From Legionellales bacterium (GTDB lineage: Bacteria; Pseudomonadota; Gammaproteobacteria; Berkiellales; Berkiellaceae), in contig PANA01000001.1 in assembly GCA_002708265.1 (NCBI GenBank), positions 186,001 through 250,000 of the forward strand: 64,000 bases of DNA, given 5' to 3'. Each line of letters starts with the position of its first letter. Position 1 is the stretch's first letter. The notes under the pieces were generated by a model, which did no database searches, was not told the origin of the DNA, and saw only the letters and a list, made by a program, of their open reading frames with translations. Shown here one piece after another: positions 29,864 to 37,992 of this stretch. The position numbers and the translations under genes were made by a program.

Positions 29864-30523
29864 TTACGCAAGGACATCAGCCCCAGCAGCGTTACCAATA
29901 AGTACAACATCAGCTGCATGTAAAGCAAAAATACCATTACATACGATACCTGGAATATTGTTTAATTTCTGTTCCATTGCAATTGGCTCATCAAAAGCTA
30001 GATCGTGAATATCTAAAATCACATTACCATTGTCGGTCATAAAGCCATTTCGGTAAACCGGGTTACCACCCATTGCTAAAATTTGTCTAGCTACAGAACT
30101 TCTGGCCGCAGGAATGACTGCTATTGGCAAAGGAAATGAAGTGCCTAAGCGCACTTCTCGCTTGGTTTCATCTGCGATACAAATAAATTTCCTAGAGACA
30201 GAGGCAACAATTTTTTCTCCGGTAAGCGCGCCGCCACCGCCTTTGATTAGTTGCTTTAGGTTGTTAAATCGATCTGCGCCATCGACGTAAACATCAGGAT
30301 CGCCGTCTGCTAATGTCATAACAGGAATCCCATTTTTCTTTAGTCGGTCTTCTGTAGCGCCGGAGCTTGAAATGGCGCCACGGATGGAGTCTCTTTTTTC
30401 AGCCAGCATATCAATAAAGTAGTTAGTCGTTGAGCCGGTACCAACACCTACCAACATACCATCTTCGATGTAACGCATTGCTGCGGCCGCAGCGTTCTTT
30501 TTAAATGTATTTTGATCTGACAT
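29864..30523 (-). CDS. rpiA: RpiA, ribose-5-phosphate isomerase A
   Basis: RpiA interconverts ribose-5-phosphate and ribulose-5-phosphate. The 219-residue protein contains VGVGTGSTTNYFIDML, DGADRFNNLKQLIKGGGGAL with catalytic Asp and Lys residues, and the C-terminal NIPGIVCNGIFAL. Starting at the ATG at 30523 places AAGGA six bases upstream and makes the gene begin two bases after the EVE gene stop. The longer frame adds 11 residues not seen in the family. Confidence 0.96.
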   Translation of the reverse strand: MSDQNTFKKNAAAAAMRYIEDGMLVGVGTGSTTNYFIDMLAEKRDSIRGAISSSGATEDRLKKNGIPVMTLADGDPDVYVDGADRFNNLKQLIKGGGGALTGEKIVASVSRKFICIADETKREVRLGTSFPLPIAVIPAARSSVARQILAMGGNPVYRNGFMTDNGNVILDIHDLAFDEPIAMEQKLNNIPGIVCNGIFALHAADVVLIGNAAGADVLA

Positions 30524-30525
30524 GT

Positions 30526-30987
30526 CTAATCCTTCATTGCCAAGATGGTTTTCCACTCATGCGCGGCCACCGGCATTATCGATAATCGATTACCTTTTTG
30601 TACCAAGCGCATTTCTTTTAACGCTGGGTTAGCTTTTATTTCTTTCAGTGTAATAGTACCAGTAAAAGTTTCTTTGAGCTTTACGTCTACTCTGATCCAG
30701 CGTGGATTATCTAGAGTACTTTTGGGGTCATAATATTTGGACTCCGGATCAAAGGCAGTATCATCCGGGTAGGCCTCTTTGACAATTTCAACAATGCCAA
30801 CAACGCCTGGCTCGTCGCAATTTGAGTGATAAAAGAAGGCTAGATCTCCTTTTTTCATCTCATCTCGCATAAAGTTGCGTGCTTGATAGTTTCGGATGCC
30901 ATCCCAATAATCGATTTTCTTAGGTTGTTTTGCTAAGTCATCAATACTGTAGGTATCTGGCTCCGATTTCATTAGCCAAAAAGTCAT
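30526..30987 (-). CDS. EVE-domain protein
   Basis: The 153-residue protein is a single EVE (PUA-like) domain, beginning FWLMKSEPDTYSIDDL and continuing WDGIRNYQARNFMRDEMKKGD, FFYHSN, GVVGIVEIVKEAYPD. The family is related to the YTH fold and is thought to bind modified nucleotides, though substrates in bacteria are unproven. The start at 30987 has AGAGG just upstream; an ATG 12 bases further is possible. It lies between the 5-formyl-THF cyclo-ligase gene and rpiA, an arrangement found in other gammaproteobacteria. Confidence 0.93.
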   Translation of the reverse strand: MTFWLMKSEPDTYSIDDLAKQPKKIDYWDGIRNYQARNFMRDEMKKGDLAFFYHSNCDEPGVVGIVEIVKEAYPDDTAFDPESKYYDPKSTLDNPRWIRVDVKLKETFTGTITLKEIKANPALKEMRLVQKGNRLSIMPVAAHEWKTILAMKD

Positions 30988-31046
30988 GCGACCTCTCATT
31001 TAATCTCATTGGCCGCATTGTACCTTTAGGTTGGCACTGGGCTCAA

Positions 31047-31610
31047 CTAGGGTGAGTAACTTGTCTTCTCAGTTACGATATAGTCACAAGGAACATCCCA
31101 GGGGTGAACAGGGAATGATTCGGATTTCTGACATTCGAAGGCAACACCAATTAAGGTTGGGGGAGCCTTTGATTTTAAACGAAAAGCAAAGGTTCTGTCG
31201 TAATATCCTCCGCCCATTCCAAGACGATGCCCACTTTCAGAAAAGCCGACCATTGGCATCAGAACAACACCTAGGTCGTTAGGAGAAATTCTTTTAGCTT
31301 GTGTTAGATCTGGCTCAAAAATGCCAAATCGATTTTTAACTAAAGGCGTTTGCTCATCATAGACTGCAAACTCTAAAGTTGAGGAAGGGTTTAGTGCGGG
31401 TAATACACAGGTGAGTTTTGCCTGGTGGCACTGGCGAATAAAGGCCGTCAGATCGACTTCTCCATCAATAGGGAAATAACAGGCAACAGAGGATGCTTTT
31501 AGTATTTCAGGGTGTTGTGACAACTGGTGATTAATCTGTTGATTCCAGACAGTGCGAGAGGCCTCAGAGATACTGCGGCGTGCTTGACGTAATATTTGGC
31601 GGATGGACAT
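31047..31610 (-). CDS. ygfA: 5-formyltetrahydrofolate cyclo-ligase
   Basis: The enzyme converts 5-formyl-THF to 5,10-methenyl-THF with ATP. The 187-residue protein has the N-terminal RQARRSISE basic patch, VACYFPIDGEVDLTAFI, the signature LVLMPMVGFSESGHRLGMGG or close to it near residues 123-140, and YYDRTFA. I start at the ATG at 31610 (MSIRQILRQ); a GTG 18 bases upstream is less likely. It follows 6S RNA, the conserved zapA-ssrS-ygfA order, and folate metabolism fits the gcv operon across the divergent region. Confidence 0.94.
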   Translation of the reverse strand: MSIRQILRQARRSISEASRTVWNQQINHQLSQHPEILKASSVACYFPIDGEVDLTAFIRQCHQAKLTCVLPALNPSSTLEFAVYDEQTPLVKNRFGIFEPDLTQAKRISPNDLGVVLMPMVGFSESGHRLGMGGGYYDRTFAFRLKSKAPPTLIGVAFECQKSESFPVHPWDVPCDYIVTEKTSYSP

Positions 31611-31642
31611 ATGACCCCACTCACCCAATTATAAAAGATGGT

Positions 31643-31822
31643 GCTTCCCAGGAAAAAGGAGGAGCCTCGACCTTGAACCCTATTTGGTTCAAGTGGGGGC
31701 CAGGTGCGAGGCATCAGGCTTTCCAATCAAGTTGGACATGCACAACAGCTTCGAATTAACGGCTCCCGGTCTACAAGCATCGGCTCAAAGTGTATGGCTC
31801 CAAGCCCGTTTTTCCCAGAAAG
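31643..31822 (-). ncRNA. ssrS: 6S RNA (ssrS)
   Basis: 6S RNA mimics an open promoter and binds sigma70 RNA polymerase in stationary phase. On the minus strand the 3' half contains CTTGAACC followed by GGGTTCAAGG, closely matching the distinctive hairpin of Escherichia coli 6S RNA. A closing stem pairs the 5' end (CTTTCTGGGAAAAA, near 31822) with the 3' end (TTTTTCCTGGGAAG, near 31643). This gives about 180 nucleotides, the usual length. It lies between zapA and the 5-formyl-THF cyclo-ligase gene, its standard position. Exact ends are estimates from the stem. Confidence 0.9.
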
Positions 31823-31837
31823 TCACCAATACTAATT

Positions 31838-32197
31838 TTAGTCCATTACCTCTTCAGGAGCATCAGTCTCTGAATGAGATAAGTGACGACTCGCACCGGT
31901 TAGCGCGCCGTCTATTTTTGTATGTAGGCTTTGTAATCTTTCTTCAAAGCCTGAGATCCCTAACGAATGATCTTTATTTCGACCAGAGCGCTCAATCACC
32001 AGCTCGTGCGCAACATTCAAAGCAGCCATGATAGCAATTCGCTCTAACCCAACAACACGCCCGCCTTGTCGAATCTCACGCATTTTGCGATCAACCAGGT
32101 AAGCTGCTTCACTTAGCTCATCTTCATGCCCAGCAGGACAATTGACCTGGTATTCCTTTTCCATGACTCGAATCGTTTTTGTTTTTGAATGTTCCAT
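31838..32197 (-). CDS. zapA: ZapA, FtsZ-associated cell division protein
   Basis: ZapA crosslinks FtsZ filaments at the division ring. The 119-residue protein has EYQVNCPAGHEDELSEAAYL, RKMREIRQG, GLERIAIMAALNVAHEL, and a C-terminal coiled coil. The ATG at 32197 has GGAG six bases upstream; the longer TTG frame is rejected. It is divergent from ygfB over about 157 bases, and the 6S RNA gene follows on the same strand. Confidence 0.93.
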   Translation of the reverse strand: MEHSKTKTIRVMEKEYQVNCPAGHEDELSEAAYLVDRKMREIRQGGRVVGLERIAIMAALNVAHELVIERSGRNKDHSLGISGFEERLQSLHTKIDGALTGASRHLSHSETDAPEEVMD

Positions 32198-32354
32198 TAA
32201 TTTCTCCAAATCCCTGACGACTAATTTCAGGTGCTATTTAGTTCAGTGTACAAAGGGGCGTTCAAAGCGGTCAACGCTGCACTGAAGCATAGGGCAATTT
32301 GTGTGGGCTGTGTTATGATGGGCATCCATTCAAATAACCAATAAAGACAGAAAA

Positions 32355-32921
32355 ATGCCACGACAAAATTGGCCTGAAAACGATAAATTAGTCGAATTAC
32401 TGGTGACGATGGATATTGCCATGGATCCTGCGGAACTTCAAGGGGTGATCGTAGGGCGAATAGCGGGGGCGCCAGCAGCGACTCAAGAGGAACATTTACT
32501 GGCTTTTGCAGAGACTTTTGGCGACTTGGCTTTGACGCCAAACTGTAAAGATGTGTTCGAAAACGCAACTAAATCACTCATGAGCTCATTGGCTGACAAA
32601 GACCGTCTAGATTTACCCAAATTGTTCCCCGAACAAGATGTTCCGTTACCCGAAAGATTAGAGGCGCTAGCGGCCTGGTGTCGAGGGTTTTTATTTGGTT
32701 TGGGGCTCGCTGGGTTAACGGAAGAGCAGTCTCATGTTCCAGAAGTGCAAGAAGCGATAGAAGACATTCGTCAGATCTCTTGTGTTGGTGCATCTGATGG
32801 TGAAGAAGAAGGGCAGGAAGAAGCAATGATGGAGCTGATTGAGTACGTCCGATTAGTCCCCTTCATGGTATACACTACCTTGCTTAATGAGATGAATAAT
32901 CAGGAAGGGAATTCTGAATGA
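32355..32921 (+). CDS. ygfB: YgfB, UPF0149 family protein
   Basis: The 188-residue protein is of the YgfB/YecA-type UPF0149 family, mostly alpha-helical and acidic. Motifs include ELQGVIVGRIAGAPAA, the CRGFLFGLGLAG stretch, and an acidic helix near the end (DGEEEGQEEAMMELIEYVRL). YgfB has been tied to control of cell-wall stress and beta-lactamase expression in Pseudomonas. It starts the ygfB-pepP-ubiH-ubiI-gcvTHP order, as in Escherichia coli. Its end overlaps pepP by four bases. Confidence 0.94.
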   Translation: MPRQNWPENDKLVELLVTMDIAMDPAELQGVIVGRIAGAPAATQEEHLLAFAETFGDLALTPNCKDVFENATKSLMSSLADKDRLDLPKLFPEQDVPLPERLEALAAWCRGFLFGLGLAGLTEEQSHVPEVQEAIEDIRQISCVGASDGEEEGQEEAMMELIEYVRLVPFMVYTTLLNEMNNQEGNSE

Positions 32922-34189
32922 TAGATCGCACGGTATTTGCTCAACGACAAGATAAAGTATTTGCACAGCTTCCGGAAAACAGTATTGCTATTGTTTTAGG
33001 CGCCAAAGAGCAAACCCGTAATCGGGATGTCCACTATCCCTTTCGTCAGCACAGTGATCTGTTATATTTGTTGGGCTTTTCTGAGCCAGATGCGGCCTTA
33101 GTTTTTATTAAAAACACGACCGGAAGTGTACTGTGGTTTTTCTGTCGAGAAAAAGATCCGCTTAAAGAGCAGTGGGATGGCCGGCGTCTTGGCCCCGAAG
33201 CCGCCGTTGACGCGCTTGGCGTTGATGAAGCCTTTTCATTCAACCTTTTCTCAGAAAAAGTAGAAGCCTTATCAGCCAGTGCCGATCAAGTATTTTTGAC
33301 AGATGATTTGCATGAGCCATTGTTGGCGGATTGTGAAGATAAAATTAAGCCATTGGGTGCTCTTGTACATGCTTTGCGACAGATAAAAGATGAGGGTGAG
33401 TTAGCGCTGATGCAGGGGGTGGCTGAGTTATCTGTGAATGCACATCGTGCAGCCATGCAAGCGTGCAAAGTTGGCCTGCATGAGTACTCGTTAGAAGCCG
33501 CACTAGAGCACAGCGTGCGCTGGCAAGGTGCTCAAGCAATGGCTTATCCTAGCATTGTCGCCAGTGGTGATAATGCTACGATTCTACACTATGTCGAAAA
33601 CGATCAATCGCTTGAAGATGGCGACTTGGTGTTGATCGATGCGGGTGGAGAGCTGAATGGCTATGCGGCCGATATTACTCGGACATTTCCAGTTAATGGT
33701 AAATTTTCACAACCACAAAAAGAAATTTATGAGCTAGTGTTAAAAGCTCAGCTGGCGGGTATTGAAGAAGCAAAGCCGGGCAGTTCAATGGTTGTGATTC
33801 AAGAAGTGATTAACAAAGTTCTGGTTGAAGGATTGGTTGAGTTAAAAATTCTTACCGGTGATGTTGAGCAGTTATTATCAGAAAAGGCTCAGGTACCATA
33901 TACCGTGCACGGGTGTGGCCATTGGCTAGGTCTTGATGTGCACGATGTTGGAGCATATTTTCTTGACGAGAAAAAAAGCAACCCGATTCCTTTCCAGCAT
34001 GGGATGGTGATCACGGTAGAGCCTGGGTTGTATTTCAAGCCCGATGATACAACGGTGCCTGAACAGTATCGAGGTATAGGGATTCGTATTGAAGACGATG
34101 TATATATTACAGAGTCTGGTCATCATGTACTGACAGAAGGCTTAGAAAAAACAGTCGATGCAATTGAACAACTCATGCAACGCATATAG
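32918..34189 (+). CDS. pepP: PepP, Xaa-Pro aminopeptidase
   Basis: PepP removes an N-terminal residue next to proline using two metal ions. The 423-residue protein has the N-terminal AMP_N domain (FRQHSDLLYLLGFSEPDA) and a pita-bread C-terminal domain. The metal ligands are visible in VLIDAGGELNGYAADITRTF, HGCGHWLGLDVHDVG, TVEPGLYF and GIRIEDDVYIT. It starts in the ygfB stop and overlaps the start of ubiH by 32 bases. Confidence 0.96.
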   Translation: MIDRTVFAQRQDKVFAQLPENSIAIVLGAKEQTRNRDVHYPFRQHSDLLYLLGFSEPDAALVFIKNTTGSVLWFFCREKDPLKEQWDGRRLGPEAAVDALGVDEAFSFNLFSEKVEALSASADQVFLTDDLHEPLLADCEDKIKPLGALVHALRQIKDEGELALMQGVAELSVNAHRAAMQACKVGLHEYSLEAALEHSVRWQGAQAMAYPSIVASGDNATILHYVENDQSLEDGDLVLIDAGGELNGYAADITRTFPVNGKFSQPQKEIYELVLKAQLAGIEEAKPGSSMVVIQEVINKVLVEGLVELKILTGDVEQLLSEKAQVPYTVHGCGHWLGLDVHDVGAYFLDEKKSNPIPFQHGMVITVEPGLYFKPDDTTVPEQYRGIGIRIEDDVYITESGHHVLTEGLEKTVDAIEQLMQRI

Positions 34190-35330
34190 TTCGACAGATG
34201 TAATTATTGTCGGTGGAGGGCTGGCTGGTTTAAGTGCTGCGCTGCTGTTAGCACAGGCGCAGATTAAAAGTATTGTTATTGACCGTTTTGCGCCTTTTCC
34301 AGGCGGACGTAAGCTGGCCTTAAATGCCCACTCAGTTCAAATTTTTCAATCTTTGGATGTCTGGTCTCAGCTAACCAGTTTGAGTGTCCCCATTCATCAA
34401 ATTCAAGTTCGCGTTGGGGAGCATTTCCCGAAGTTACGCTTGCGGACATCTCAACCTTCTTCCCCTCCAGGACACGTTATTCGTATAGAGCACCTGGCTC
34501 AAGCACTATTGGATTCTTGTCAACGAAGTGATGATATTACATTGCTTCAGGATGAGTGCATTGATCTAAAAACAGATCAAGCGTTTGCGACGCTGCATTT
34601 GCGATCAGGCAAAGCGATAAAAGGGAAATTAATTCTTGGGGCGGATGGCGAGAACTCTGTTGTCCGGCAGTTATCACATTGCCAATGGCACTCACACCCC
34701 TATCAACAGAAAGCGCTTGTGTTCGAGGCCCAGTTGTCCAAAATGAGGCCACATCAAGCGATTGAGTGGTTTATAAAAGAGGGCACACTGGCGGTTTTGC
34801 CCTTACCTGAAAAACGTCATGCAGTGATCTGGACAGCGCCCTCGGGGCATGAGGCGTTTCACTTTTCTAAGCCTGAACAGATTGAGAATTGGTTGACAGA
34901 ATTGACTTGCGCCCAGTTGGGCGAGTGTCACTTGTCAACGCCGGCGGGACAGTATCCACTTGCCAAAAGCTTTTCTTCCGATCCATTTGCTGCGCGAGTT
35001 TTTTTGTTGGGGAATGCGGCGCATGTGTTGCACCCTGTGGCGGCCCAAGGGTTTAACCTAGGTCTTAAAAACGCGAAATTATTGATTGATGCTTTAATGG
35101 CGCAAAAGAATTTGAATCAAGATTTGGGGCAAACAGCACTGCTAAGTCGCGTTGCCTTAAAAACGATCGATAATTTTAAATCTACCCTGTGGGGGTGTGA
35201 CATATTAGCGTCGCATGCGAGTGGCCAACGTTGGCCGGAAGCATTAAAGGCGGGCGCATTGCTCGGGCTAGAGTATTGTCCGACTGCTAAACGGCAGATC
35301 ACGCAATGGGGTACAGGAGAGACAGCTTGA
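34158..35330 (+). CDS. ubiH: UbiH, ubiquinone-biosynthesis FAD hydroxylase
   Basis: UbiH is a flavin monooxygenase that hydroxylates the ubiquinone ring precursor. The 390-residue protein has a dinucleotide fold DVIIVGGGLAGLSAALLLAQ, a DG motif GADGENSVVRQL, and the FAD ribityl-binding motif FLLGNAAHVLHPVAAQGFNL. Together with its neighbour it forms the standard ubiH-ubiI pair. The start overlaps pepP by 32 bases and has no strong ribosome binding site, so a shorter start inside is possible. Which ring position it acts on is taken from the family. Confidence 0.9.
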   Translation: MQLNNSCNAYSSTDVIIVGGGLAGLSAALLLAQAQIKSIVIDRFAPFPGGRKLALNAHSVQIFQSLDVWSQLTSLSVPIHQIQVRVGEHFPKLRLRTSQPSSPPGHVIRIEHLAQALLDSCQRSDDITLLQDECIDLKTDQAFATLHLRSGKAIKGKLILGADGENSVVRQLSHCQWHSHPYQQKALVFEAQLSKMRPHQAIEWFIKEGTLAVLPLPEKRHAVIWTAPSGHEAFHFSKPEQIENWLTELTCAQLGECHLSTPAGQYPLAKSFSSDPFAARVFLLGNAAHVLHPVAAQGFNLGLKNAKLLIDALMAQKNLNQDLGQTALLSRVALKTIDNFKSTLWGCDILASHASGQRWPEALKAGALLGLEYCPTAKRQITQWGTGETA

Positions 35331-36481
35331 GCAGTAAGGTGATTATCATCGGAGCAGGGCCGATAGGGTTAGCCCTAGCGGTGAGTTTAGGGCGGGCTGG
35401 CATTGTGGTCGATGTGATTGATAAACAAACAGCTCCCATGCCACGCCAAACGCAAGATGCTCGAGTTGTTGTTTTAAATCATGCAGCACAAAATCTTTTA
35501 GAAAAACTGGGTATCTGGTCACAATTGGCGGACGTAGCTGGGCCTATTGAAACAATGCAGTTGGAGGTTCCAGGGGCGCCGAGTCATGGTAAGTTTTCTG
35601 CAGTGGATACCACCTTTGCAACACTGGGAATGACTGTTTTTATACAAGACATTTCCTGTGCACTGGTGAAGGCCTGTCAGGAGCATCCTTTAGTTTCGCT
35701 ACATTGGAACACGCCTGCTCACGATATCGTAATAAATAAAAATGAAGTAACGGTAAACCGGCAGTGGGACGGTGCTTGTTTAATTGCTGCCGATGGTGCA
35801 GCGTCTGTAACACGGCGACTGTTGGGTAGGACAGCCTTATCAGCACCGTATTCTCAGTCTGCCCATGTCGCAACGATTCAAACCCAGATGCCACATGGCA
35901 AATGTGCGTTTCAATGGTTTTTATCTGAGGGGCCTTTGGCTTTTTTACCATTAAAAGCGCCGCAGGAGATAAGTATTGTTTGGACGCAGTCGCAGGCTGC
36001 TTTTGTCGAGCACCAAGCGCTTTCAGATGAGGCATTTTTGAAAGCGTTGTCGACTGCTAGCGATCATCAATTAGGTTCTGTTACCCATATTGGTCAACGT
36101 TTTGGTTTTCCTCTGAAGTCCCAGTGGCTTGATGCGGCTGTTCAACCGAGAGTGGCTTTTGTGGGAGATGCTTGGCATAGCATTCACCCATTAGCCGGAC
36201 AGGGGATGAACTTGGGCTTTCAGGATGTGAGTGCTTTATCAGCGGAGCTATCAAGAGCCTCTAAGGTGGGGATTGATATAGGCGCATTGACGGTGTTGCA
36301 GCGCTATCAAAATGCTCGAGCCGCTCAAAATCGACAAATGCAACAATTAATGTCTTTCATCAATAAAATGGGTGCCATACAAGGTGGTTGCATGCCTTTG
36401 CTGTCAGGTGCTGGATTTGGAATACTAAACCATTGGTCCTCACTACGTCGTTGGCTTGTGGCACAAGCACAAGGAGAGTAA
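35327..36481 (+). CDS. ubiI: UbiI/VisC-type ubiquinone hydroxylase
   Basis: This is the second flavin monooxygenase of the pair, related to UbiI (VisC), which hydroxylates C5 in ubiquinone synthesis. Motifs are KVIIIGAGPIGLALAVSLG, AADGAASVTRRLLG and FVGDAWHSIHPLAGQGMNLG. The frame can begin at an ATG at 35306, but AGGAG lies seven bases before a TTG at 35327, giving 384 residues and a start just at the FAD fold, so I prefer the TTG. It overlaps the end of ubiH. The precise hydroxylated carbon is not visible in the sequence. Confidence 0.88.
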   Translation: MSSKVIIIGAGPIGLALAVSLGRAGIVVDVIDKQTAPMPRQTQDARVVVLNHAAQNLLEKLGIWSQLADVAGPIETMQLEVPGAPSHGKFSAVDTTFATLGMTVFIQDISCALVKACQEHPLVSLHWNTPAHDIVINKNEVTVNRQWDGACLIAADGAASVTRRLLGRTALSAPYSQSAHVATIQTQMPHGKCAFQWFLSEGPLAFLPLKAPQEISIVWTQSQAAFVEHQALSDEAFLKALSTASDHQLGSVTHIGQRFGFPLKSQWLDAAVQPRVAFVGDAWHSIHPLAGQGMNLGFQDVSALSAELSRASKVGIDIGALTVLQRYQNARAAQNRQMQQLMSFINKMGAIQGGCMPLLSGAGFGILNHWSSLRRWLVAQAQGE

Positions 36482-36483
36482 GT

Positions 36484-37593
36484 ATGCAGACAACTGCACT
36501 GGCTTTAGCGCATGAGAAGTTGGGTGCGATGATGGTCCCTTTTGCCGGCTGGAAAATGCCATTGCATTATGGCTCACAGTTGGAGGAGCACCGCACTGTG
36601 CGTCAGTCAGCTGGCGTGTTTGATGTGTCGCACATGGTTATTGTGGATCTGAAGGGCTCTGATGCAAAGACATTTTGCCAAACCCTTTTTGCAAATGATG
36701 TTGCAAAACTTAAACCTGGTCGTGCTTTGTACACAACCATGTTAACTGAAGCTGGTGGCATCATTGATGATTTGATTGTGTATCAGTTGGGAGCAAATGA
36801 ATATCGCATTATCACCAATGCTGGAACACGAGATAAAGATTTAAATTGGATAAATACACAACTTAAGACATTAGATCTCTCTGTTCAACTCTTTGTGCAA
36901 GAGGACTTAGCGTTACTGGCGGTTCAAGGGCCAGCAGTCTTAGAGAGTTGTCACCTTTGGTTGCCGGAAGCATTCACTACACAGGTAAAAGCATTAAAGC
37001 CTTTTCACTGTCTTCAAACCAATAATATGTTTGTGAGTACCACAGGCTATACAGGAGAAACAGGTTTTGAAATTGCACTGCCAAATGCAAATGTGCAAGA
37101 CCTGTGGGATAAAATTATTGCGAGCGGGGTAAAGCCAATAGGTCTGGGGGCTCGAGACAGTCTGCGGCTAGAGGCCGGATTAAACTTATATGGCGCAGAT
37201 ATGGATGAAGGGGTAACACCGGATGAGTCTAACTTAAGTTGGACCGTCGATTTAAGCGATACCTCCCGGGTATTTATTGGGCGAGAAGCCATCGAGGCAA
37301 ACCGCGTTAAGCCGCACAGCTGTTTGATGGGGGCAGTGTTAGAGCAGAAAGGGACGTTGAAGGCAGGATTGACTGTTTTTTTAAACGATCGACCGATTGG
37401 CACGATAACCAGTGCGGCCTGGTCCCCCTTGCTTTCAAGAGCAATTGCTATGGTGCGTGTGAATGAACCAGCAGAACAAGCAATCGTTCAATTGCGTGGG
37501 AAACCCGCTTCTATTTCATTGCACCCATTACCTTTTTACAAAAACGCAAAGGTGGTCGTGACCACTCATAAGGAAGGAGAAAATCATGTCTGA
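36484..37593 (+). CDS. gcvT: GcvT, aminomethyltransferase of the glycine cleavage system
   Basis: T-protein releases ammonia and transfers the methylene group from H-protein to tetrahydrofolate. The 369-residue protein has KLGAMMVPFAGWKMPLHYG, VFDVSHMVIVDLKG, ITNAGTRDKDLNWI, the TGYTGETGFEIALP motif and GLGARDSLRLEAGLNLYG with the catalytic Asp. The ATG at 36484 follows AGGAG; the longer frame (from 36388) is an alternative frame through ubiI. It is followed by gcvH with an eight-base overlap. Confidence 0.96.
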   Translation: MQTTALALAHEKLGAMMVPFAGWKMPLHYGSQLEEHRTVRQSAGVFDVSHMVIVDLKGSDAKTFCQTLFANDVAKLKPGRALYTTMLTEAGGIIDDLIVYQLGANEYRIITNAGTRDKDLNWINTQLKTLDLSVQLFVQEDLALLAVQGPAVLESCHLWLPEAFTTQVKALKPFHCLQTNNMFVSTTGYTGETGFEIALPNANVQDLWDKIIASGVKPIGLGARDSLRLEAGLNLYGADMDEGVTPDESNLSWTVDLSDTSRVFIGREAIEANRVKPHSCLMGAVLEQKGTLKAGLTVFLNDRPIGTITSAAWSPLLSRAIAMVRVNEPAEQAIVQLRGKPASISLHPLPFYKNAKVVVTTHKEGENHV

Positions 37594-37966
37594 GCAGAAT
37601 AAGAAAAAATTTACTGAGACACATGAGTGGGCTCAATTAGATCAGGATGGCATTGTGACGGTGGGCATCAGTGAGCATGCTCAGCAAGCCTTAGGGGATA
37701 TTGTATTTGTTGAGGTGACTCAGCAAGGCGACGTCGAAAAGGGCCAAGATGTTGCCGTTGTTGAGTCTGTTAAAGCAGCATCAGATATTTACGCGCCTAT
37801 TAAGGGTGAAATTATCGAAGTGAATGAAGCGCTTGAAGGTTCACCTGAGCTGATAAACACCGACCCTTATGGTGCTGGATGGATCTACAAACTACGCCCG
37901 GCTGCCGTTGAACAATTAGAATCATTGCTTGATGCTCAAGCATATGAAGCACAGACTGAGGCATAA
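37586..37966 (+). CDS. gcvH: GcvH, glycine cleavage H protein
   Basis: H-protein carries the aminomethyl group on a lipoyl arm between P, T and L proteins. The 126-residue protein has ETHEWAQLDQDGIVTVGISE, the conserved ALGDIVFVE, and the lipoylated Lys63 in VVESVKAASDIYAP. AAGGAAGGAG precedes the ATG. It sits between gcvT and gcvPA; the lipoyl dehydrogenase and lipoylation genes are not in the window. Confidence 0.97.
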   Translation: MSEQNKKKFTETHEWAQLDQDGIVTVGISEHAQQALGDIVFVEVTQQGDVEKGQDVAVVESVKAASDIYAPIKGEIIEVNEALEGSPELINTDPYGAGWIYKLRPAAVEQLESLLDAQAYEAQTEA

Positions 37967-37992
37967 CTACTCACCATTAAGGAACGCATTAT

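Noticed and set aside
32227-32568. Minus-strand frame in the ygfB region
   Set aside because: It overlaps the start of ygfB on the other strand and shows no family features.
36400-36483. Possible glycine riboswitch before gcvT
   Set aside because: gcvT begins three bases after the end of the upstream coding gene; there is no room for a glycine aptamer.
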